Shown here piece by piece: positions 61,001 through 64,000 of a DNA stretch of 64,000 nucleotides. A program made the translations under genes and the position numbers. Below the pieces are notes generated by a model, which worked only from the letters and a program-made list of their open reading frames with translations, made no database searches and was not told where the DNA came from. Numbering within the stretch: position 1 is the first letter of the stretch; each line of letters opens with the position of its first letter. The stretch comes from Mya arenaria (Eukaryota > Mollusca > Bivalvia > Myida > Myidae), in contig NC_069124.1 of assembly GCF_026914265.1 (NCBI RefSeq), positions 12,293,723 through 12,357,722 of the forward strand, written 5' to 3'.

Positions 61001-64000
61001 ACGTTCTGAAACTATTTTTATACACGGGATATGTGCGGAATAATATAAGTCAAGAGTACATTGTGTACTTCGTTTAATAATATTTTTTTTGTCAAAGTAC
61101 ATCGCATGCTTCCCTATTGGATGAAAAACTTCTAGGATACTGCAAGATTAAGATATTCCGTGATAATCCGCAATTATTGCTCATCTGTAGGCGACGTGCG
61201 CACGCACCTTTGAAGTCTCCACTCTTTTCTCTGCTTCCACGGGTTGTCCGTCCTGTAACTTTTTCCCGCCCCCAGGTTTCCCAATCTCCGTCAAATCAAA
61301 CGTCCTCTCCCGGTCTGGTTTTTCCCGTTTAGACGGTTTATATCTGAGTGACCAGAGCAAGTAAATAAACGGCGTCGAAGTAAAGAAATATGCTTTTGAA
61401 TATTTACGTTTTGAAGGTTTTTTGACTACGAGTTAAAAAGATTTTAATAATATACAGTATGCGTTTTTTAATTTTTAACCATGCTGTTTATTCCAAAAGG
61501 CTGCTGAACAGCATAAAGATGTAAAGCAGGTATATTATTGTCAAAGTTAAATTGTAAATGACAAATGGTTATGCAAAAAGTATGCGTTATCGAAATCAAA
61601 AGCGTTATTTCTTACGCTAGGTCCTTCCCGTGCCTGATGGTTTTTATGGCCTCCTTTTCTTTCTCCCCATACCCAACCAGACTGTCCGGGGTCGATTGCC
61701 GGGAACCCTCTGGAATTTAACCAAACGATTAATACGAGTGATGAACATTCTGTACTATACCTCGGATTTTCATCAAAACGAAACACTTGAAGTTACTGCT
61801 GTTCCATTCTTACGGATGCATTGATCCTATATTTAATACCAAATTTTCTCATTTCAATCCCGTGACTTGAAAATACAGCCTATTGGAACACTTCAACACT
61901 TATATTCTATGCAAAACCTGACAAACAGACGAATACAATTATTAATCTGATGCATCTCACCTTTCTTAAGCATCTCCTCATCATCCAAGGACGCGACGGT
62001 CTTGCGCATACAAATGAAGACAATAATGATAGCAACAATCAGGATTAGCGCCAAGATACCAAGGACTATTAGTGCGATCACCCAGCCCGCCAGACCACCA
62101 ACGGCCTCCTCCTCTGGGCCTGGAATCGGAGTTCATAGATAAGCATTTATATAATCATACATGTATATGATGACGATGATGATAACGACGACTGATACCA
62201 ACGATTCTTAACGAGGATACCAACTGACCAACCATACAAGTCCACCTACCGCATGTAAAATATGGGGTCATGGTTAACCTCTGTCCGCCACTGGTCACCG
62301 CCGTGGATGTCTGAGAGCCCTCGCACTGTTCCGGAAGTACCGTCGCTTGCAACGTCCCGTCGGAATAAAGAAGCGCCTGAAATAATATATAAATACCAGT
62401 TACAGTTTCAGAAACGAAATGTGATGATTCAAGTACATGTATATGGTATTTGGCTAAAGAAATCCGTGTGGAGACTGGCCACTTTTCAATTTACTCATAT
62501 AAATAGTTGTTCACTGCACACAAATAGTTCGAATTTACTTGCTCTTAAGCGTTTAAAATTGTCTCTATTTTCCATCGAACATTTGACAAATGTTTTAACA
62601 CAATCTGTACCCTTTTATTTATCAAAAATGAAGCTTGAAAAATAATCAAATCACCCAGCATGCAAAGCGATGAGTGTTGATGCCATCCGGACTGACGTCC
62701 GCGTTGTACGTTAACGTGAAGGTGTCAGTCCCAGAAGAGTCCGTGTAGATGGAGTACATCTGACCACCACCTTGAAATAATTCACAATGCTGTCGTAAAT
62801 CGTAATTATCAGAATTCCAAAAAATATAATGCAAATGATGACACCACAGAAAATCAGGAAGTGGGTTGCTTACCACCTACTAGAAACTGTCATATTATAA
62901 GCGTAATATTTTTTACATAATAGTCAGAAATTTCCACATCTGTCACTGGAGAGACCCGATTCTTACTTGTAAAGCCGAGGTACTGAGTTGGGTCAGAGTT
63001 GCCGAACTCCATGAGTGTCTTGTTGGTACACGTGTCAAGTGTACAGTTCTCCACGGTAACCGCTGACAACAGCACCTCGTATGTTACACTATAGTTCCCC
63101 AACGCAAGGTTCGGCAGTTGCATCGCCGCACTCGCCACAAAACCTGGTTGAAGACGAAGTTGATTACTAGTTTGCAGTTGACTTTATTGTCCTGTCGGGC
63201 GGGGAGCCAATATTTATATTTACATGTAACGCATGATGCTTTAGTAAGTTCCTTTTGGACTCACCACGGGTAAAATTGCGTTTTGTTTAAATAGTCATGG
63301 CGATTCATGGTTATTCTGTATGCATTAAGAGTATGAACACTGATTTCTTTTATATCTGTCTGCATAAAAAGTGCATTTATTACAAATGGGGACATATATT
63401 ATGACACCCTCTGCATAGAGAATTTCTGGCTGAATAGAAAGAAAACTACTGAACTTTGTTCGCAACAACATCAATTCAAAATAAAACGTACCATCTTTGA
63501 CGAGGATTTGAACGTTCGCGACTGTTTCGTATCCGATCTCCGAGCACGCCCCGTCAGTGTTATTGGTGAACCGCTCCCCGGTAGCATCATCAACAGCTGG
63601 AAATATATAGTTCCGTTCTCAGATATACGCAGGGCGCCGATTAGAAAATGAGTAACAATCAAAGAAGAAGAAGAAGAAGAACAAGAAGAAGAAGAAGAAG
63701 AAGAAGAAGAAGAAGAAGAAGAAGAAGAAGAAGAAGAAGAAGAAGAAGAAGAAGAAGAAGAAGACGAAGAAGAAAAAGAAGAAAAACATAGAAAGTTGTA
63801 AAAAGGACATATAGTATAAAAACAACAAAGAACATACATAGTTTATATATAATCATACGGTAGCTGTGACACAACAGTTTATCATAAAATATTTGTTTCT
63901 AACTTCCAAACAGACTGGTTATAATGCTTTTATGGACGTATACCTGTGGCGAAGTAGAATATGTAGCTGTCTGTGTTCTCGTCACTGATTGTCCGTATGT
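48478..64000 (-). CDS. Unrecognised single-pass membrane protein gene, 3' part (25 exons modelled)
   Basis: Minus-strand spliced gene running out of the window at 64,000. Twenty-five exons (w1 at the window edge to w25 at 48,478) join with consistent phases, apart from a one-base problem between w16 and w17. The product is about 1,110 residues: a cysteine-bearing ectodomain with N-glycosylation sites, a transmembrane segment encoded at 61,961-62,119, then about 830 cytoplasmic residues rich in Lys, Arg, Glu, Pro and Ser, with a charged probable helix in w10. I recognise no catalytic domain or named family. Conserved-looking islands are w8, w16-w17, w21 and w24. The gene is convergent with the sushi gene, with 662 bp between the stop codons. 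Exon borders are my reading of splice consensus and phase; a transcript would settle them. Confidence 0.8.
49306..49525 (-). CDS. w24: cytoplasmic exon, probably folded
   Basis: 220 nt, phase 0 to 1: LSKPPEILDSQLGINRCTRY, then SERHGAPREPSGLTDISMRT and CRKYLEELYKDKIYFDKYVK. The end is aromatic and amphipathic (YLEELYKDKIYFDKY), unlike the disordered exons around it. A short helical fold or a membrane- or partner-binding segment is likely. Confidence 0.78.
49859..50185 (-). CDS. w22-w23: small cytoplasmic exons
   Basis: w22 is 50,124-50,185 (phase 1 to 0; RLRSSWTGNANLIPEEDNAM). w23 is 49,859-49,930 (phase 0; GMSKGKRNIGSDDEFFLVVG, then SINQ). The w22 donor is gtttgt and the w23 donor gtcagt, both weak but phase-consistent. 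Confidence 0.7.
50355..50680. mobile_element. Diverged MITE-like element in the w21-w22 intron
   Basis: One end reads TTCAAGCTGCTCTCTTACAG and the other CAGTCTGTGAGAGGGCGGCT, reading towards TTTAA: an imperfect inverted pair. It shares internal sequence with the element at 51,159-51,502 (CAGCAGTCTTACATCAC against CAGCAGTCTTATATCAC). Confidence 0.6.
50826..51021 (-). CDS. w21: Arg/Ser-rich cytoplasmic exon
   Basis: 196 nt, phase 0 to 1: IFFKGPTGGLKADAVYIDSA, then Pro/Ser/Arg-rich sequence (PARSQSQRPPASGS) and MIKRSDTFEEGRPNMSRRNS. KRSDTF and RRNS resemble basophilic kinase (PKA/AKT-like) sites. Confidence 0.78.
51159..51502. mobile_element. MITE-like inverted-repeat element in the w20-w21 intron
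   Basis: 344 bp, from TTAAAGCTACACTCTCACAG to CTGTGAGAGTGAAGCTTTAA, with inverted arms of roughly 100 bp including GACAAAAAAAAAGTTGT on one side and its complement on the other. TTAA at both outer ends may be a target-site duplication. It has no coding capacity. Confidence 0.72.
51558..55566 (-). CDS. w18-w20: cytoplasmic exons around the minisatellite intron
   Basis: w18 is 55,471-55,566 (GYKDDEFGPTASWDFGEPAS through DKRQSV). w19 is 54,976-55,077 (SIRPASGRQVAFSVGGDRSK, then TSSPLEDIDYNTRK). w20 is 51,558-51,677 (NSTLMLKGRQLGSAERGLLK through EEKHPTTP). All are phase 0. The w19 donor (gtcaga) lies against the end of the minisatellite; an internal gtaaga after GDR would be a stronger donor but gives the wrong phase for w20. 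Confidence 0.7.
51785..53014. repeat. 50-bp minisatellite, left block
   Basis: About 24 copies of a 50-bp unit containing CTCAAATACATCACACTTAT, AGGCATATGTCAGT and a variable GCGTCTGCTGATGTA segment. Sub-families (GCGTCTGC, then ATGTTTACTGATGTAC) form runs, which suggests local amplification. Open frames in it are repeat artefacts. Confidence 0.97.
53023..53868. mobile_element. Probable non-autonomous hAT-type element inside the minisatellite
   Basis: 846 bp flanked on both sides by the 8-base sequence GTCAGTGC (53,015-53,022 and 53,869-53,876). The left end is TACTGTTTGAAAATCG and the right end, reverse-complemented, is TAGTGATGGAACGATTATCG: imperfect terminal inverted repeats followed by ATCGAT-rich subterminal sequence. 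An 8-bp target-site duplication is characteristic of hAT transposons. No transposase frame is present. Confidence 0.68.
53494..53546 (-). other. tRNA-like (SINE-head) sequence within the hAT-type element
   Basis: Read on the minus strand there is an A-box-like TGGTGTAGTGG, then, about 30 bases later, a B-box-like GGCTCGATGC preceded by CCGGGGATCCC, and TTTTT just downstream. It is too degenerate for a functional tRNA and is more likely a tRNA-derived SINE fragment. Confidence 0.4.
53877..54970. repeat. 50-bp minisatellite, right block
   Basis: About 22 further copies of the same unit continue after the insertion, so the array once ran from about 51,785 to 54,970. The last unit reaches to within a few bases of the w19 donor at 54,974-54,975. 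Confidence 0.96.
55720..56090. mobile_element. Third MITE-like inverted-repeat candidate in the w17-w18 intron
   Basis: One end reads AAAGATGCACTCTTACTCTTA and the far end GAATAAGAGTGCACAA, which is roughly its reverse complement. The terminal motif resembles the CACTCTYAC ends of the elements at 50.4 and 51.2 kb, but membership of the same family is uncertain. Confidence 0.5.
56126..56490 (-). CDS. w16-w17: short conserved-looking island with a one-base splice problem
   Basis: w16 is 56,420-56,490 (IDEKPKGSGELPDGFHFDKE, then GML). w17 is 56,126-56,248 (RNVDGKLIPKDIYLKQMELR, then KRFNVFALPRLKRSTDGRPVG). Both make sense as protein, and w17 is exactly 41 codons in phase 0. But w16 is 71 nt, one short of 72, so joining the consensus donor (TG|gtatgg) to the consensus acceptor (ttttcag|AGAAAT) creates TGA. 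Alternative borders (donor tt|gtggta with acceptor cagag, or a donor further into the intron at ac|gttaat) restore the frame but have weaker signals. Confidence 0.6.
56650..56964 (-). CDS. w15: long basic/acidic cytoplasmic exon
   Basis: 315 nt, phase 0, 105 codons. It begins RHGHDEGELGGALVTREQQD and contains RRRQKKAMRKRAKGRRQQSD, an acidic SGSETDTDN stretch, RRRKRRKPLARG and an acidic end with HELDEIDFWNE, closing at VDDI before gtaagc. The charge blocks suggest intrinsic disorder and lipid or protein binding. Confidence 0.82.
57262..57348 (-). CDS. w14: basic exon
   Basis: 87 nt, phase 0: RRRLAGATWTPPGGLSNAKD, then VVGRKKRRK. Two clusters of basic residues flank a Pro/Gly core. The cluster GRKKRRK resembles a nuclear localisation signal, though in a membrane tail it may instead bind acidic lipids. 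Confidence 0.72.
57349..59480. other. 2.1-kb intron w13-w14, no gene seen
   Basis: AT-rich, with scattered poly(T)/poly(A) runs (for example near 59,290) and no credible exon, repeat unit or RNA gene on either strand. Other minus-gene introns above 300 bp without a recognised element: 49,526-49,858, 55,078-55,470, 60,250-60,809 and 63,144-63,491. Confidence 0.65.
59481..59885 (-). CDS. w11-w13: three phase-0 microexons
   Basis: w11 is 59,859-59,885 (27 nt, KDPEEMVDK). w12 is 59,667-59,711 (45 nt, VIKHPKEPESSDEYE). w13 is 59,481-59,528 (48 nt, TDDSEKEERAKQLMEK). All have good AG/GT borders and lengths divisible by three, so each can be included or skipped without loss of frame. Confidence 0.72.
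60142..60249 (-). CDS. w10: highly charged helical exon
   Basis: 108 nt, phase 0. It encodes VLLRIKKERERKEREREERR, then KKEKQAEELRIKMEVK. The unbroken Arg/Lys/Glu pattern without Pro or Gly predicts a single alpha helix or coiled coil. Confidence 0.78.
60810..61709 (-). CDS. w7-w9: cytoplasmic juxtamembrane exons
   Basis: w7 is 61,616-61,709 (phase 1 to 2; EGSRQSTPDSLVGYGEKEKE). w8 is 61,208-61,343 (phase 2 to 0; AYKPSKREKPDRERTFDLTE through VETSK). w9 is 60,810-60,923 (phase 0; SVQLRKDIQGGESLGPIVFP, then PGKKPIPPTTPRPDKDDE). Proline-rich PIPPTTPRP is a candidate SH3-binding motif. From w9 to w15 all joins are phase 0. Confidence 0.75.
61961..62119 (-). CDS. w6: transmembrane exon of the minus-strand gene
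   Basis: 159 nt, phase 1 to 1. An acidic and Gly-rich lead (GPEEEAVGGLAG) precedes a long hydrophobic run with core IALIVLGILALILIVAIIIV, followed by FICMRK. The membrane-proximal Cys and basic residues fit type I topology and possible palmitoylation. The exon ends ASLDDEEMLKK before gtgaga. Confidence 0.88.
62250..62770 (-). CDS. w4-w5: membrane-proximal ectodomain exons
   Basis: w4 is 62,655-62,770 (phase 1 to 0): GGQMYSIYTDSSGTDTFTLT through RFACW. w5 is 62,250-62,376 (phase 0 to 1): ALLYSDGTLQATVLPEQC through MTPYFTC. The three cysteines at FAC, EQC and FTC may belong to one disulphide-bonded beta domain. The family is not recognised. Confidence 0.78.
62967..63143 (-). CDS. w3: extracellular exon with Cys and N-glycosylation sites
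   Basis: 177 nt, phase 1 on both sides. It encodes GFVASAAMQLPNLALGNYSV through YLGFTS. NYS, NCT and NKT are sequons. The two cysteines in ENCTLDTCTNKT could form a small loop. The alternating hydrophobic pattern (SVTYEVLLSAVTVE) suggests beta structure. Confidence 0.78.
63492..64000 (-). CDS. w1-w2: extracellular exons at the window edge
   Basis: w1 is 63,944-64,000 and continues beyond the window; its frame reads IRTISDENTDSYIFYFAT. w2 is 63,492-63,596, phase 1 to phase 1, and reads AVDDATGERFTNNTDGAC and on to VQILVKD. NNT is a possible N-glycosylation site. The intron between them (63,597-63,943) is dominated by a GAA repeat. Confidence 0.7.
63661..63786. repeat. (GAA)n microsatellite in the w1-w2 intron
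   Basis: About 40 GAA/AAG units with few interruptions; on the transcribed strand it reads TTC. The poly-Ser, poly-Phe and poly-Leu frames across it are artefacts. Confidence 0.97.

Noticed and set aside
63471..63874. Poly-Ser, poly-Phe and poly-Leu frames on the minus strand
   Set aside because: They are frames through the (GAA)n microsatellite. Only the 63,492-63,596 part, in its own frame, is a credible exon.

Overview
This is animal genomic DNA: spliced genes, short exons with GT/AG borders, AT-rich introns, microsatellites and small DNA transposons. The combination of a very large sushi (CCP) gene, MITE-like repeats and AT-rich introns suggests a mollusc, perhaps a bivalve. The phylum is an inference; the sequence shows no decisive marker. 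I see no bacterial, viral or organellar genes.

Region 1 (1-47,815, + strand) is the 3' part of one giant gene. It encodes at least 110 tandem CCP/sushi domains (D1-D110), one transmembrane segment and a 253-residue cytoplasmic tail. Almost every domain has its own exon of 156-180 nt, and every exon starts and ends in phase 1. About 6,340 residues are encoded in the window, and the 5' end lies outside. The domains follow a higher-order order: a short domain carrying a GxGW motif recurs every 3 or 4 domains, and the domain before it usually carries a GY(Y/H/F)L motif. The spacing of GxGW domains is 3,3,3, then (4,4,3) five times, then 4 throughout. From D66 the array is built of eight-domain units; three are clearly tandem copies (27.6-38.1 kb) and two more are diverged. 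One exon (D98) is frameshifted, and one exon (D103-D104) encodes two domains with no intron between them.

Region 2 (47,816-48,477) is the tail-to-tail gap, with poly(A) signals for both genes and a CA/CT microsatellite.

Region 3 (48,478-64,000, - strand) is the 3' part of a second single-pass membrane protein gene. I modelled 25 exons (w1-w25, numbered from the window edge). They give a cysteine-bearing glycosylated ectodomain, a transmembrane segment and a long, charged, mostly disordered cytoplasmic region. I do not recognise the family. Its introns hold a 50-bp minisatellite of about 45 copies, a probable hAT-type element inside that array, and MITE-like inverted repeats.

Both genes predict type I membrane proteins with long cytoplasmic tails. 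The sushi gene would make a very long extracellular rod suited to adhesion or recognition. Any functional link between the two neighbours is not shown by the sequence.
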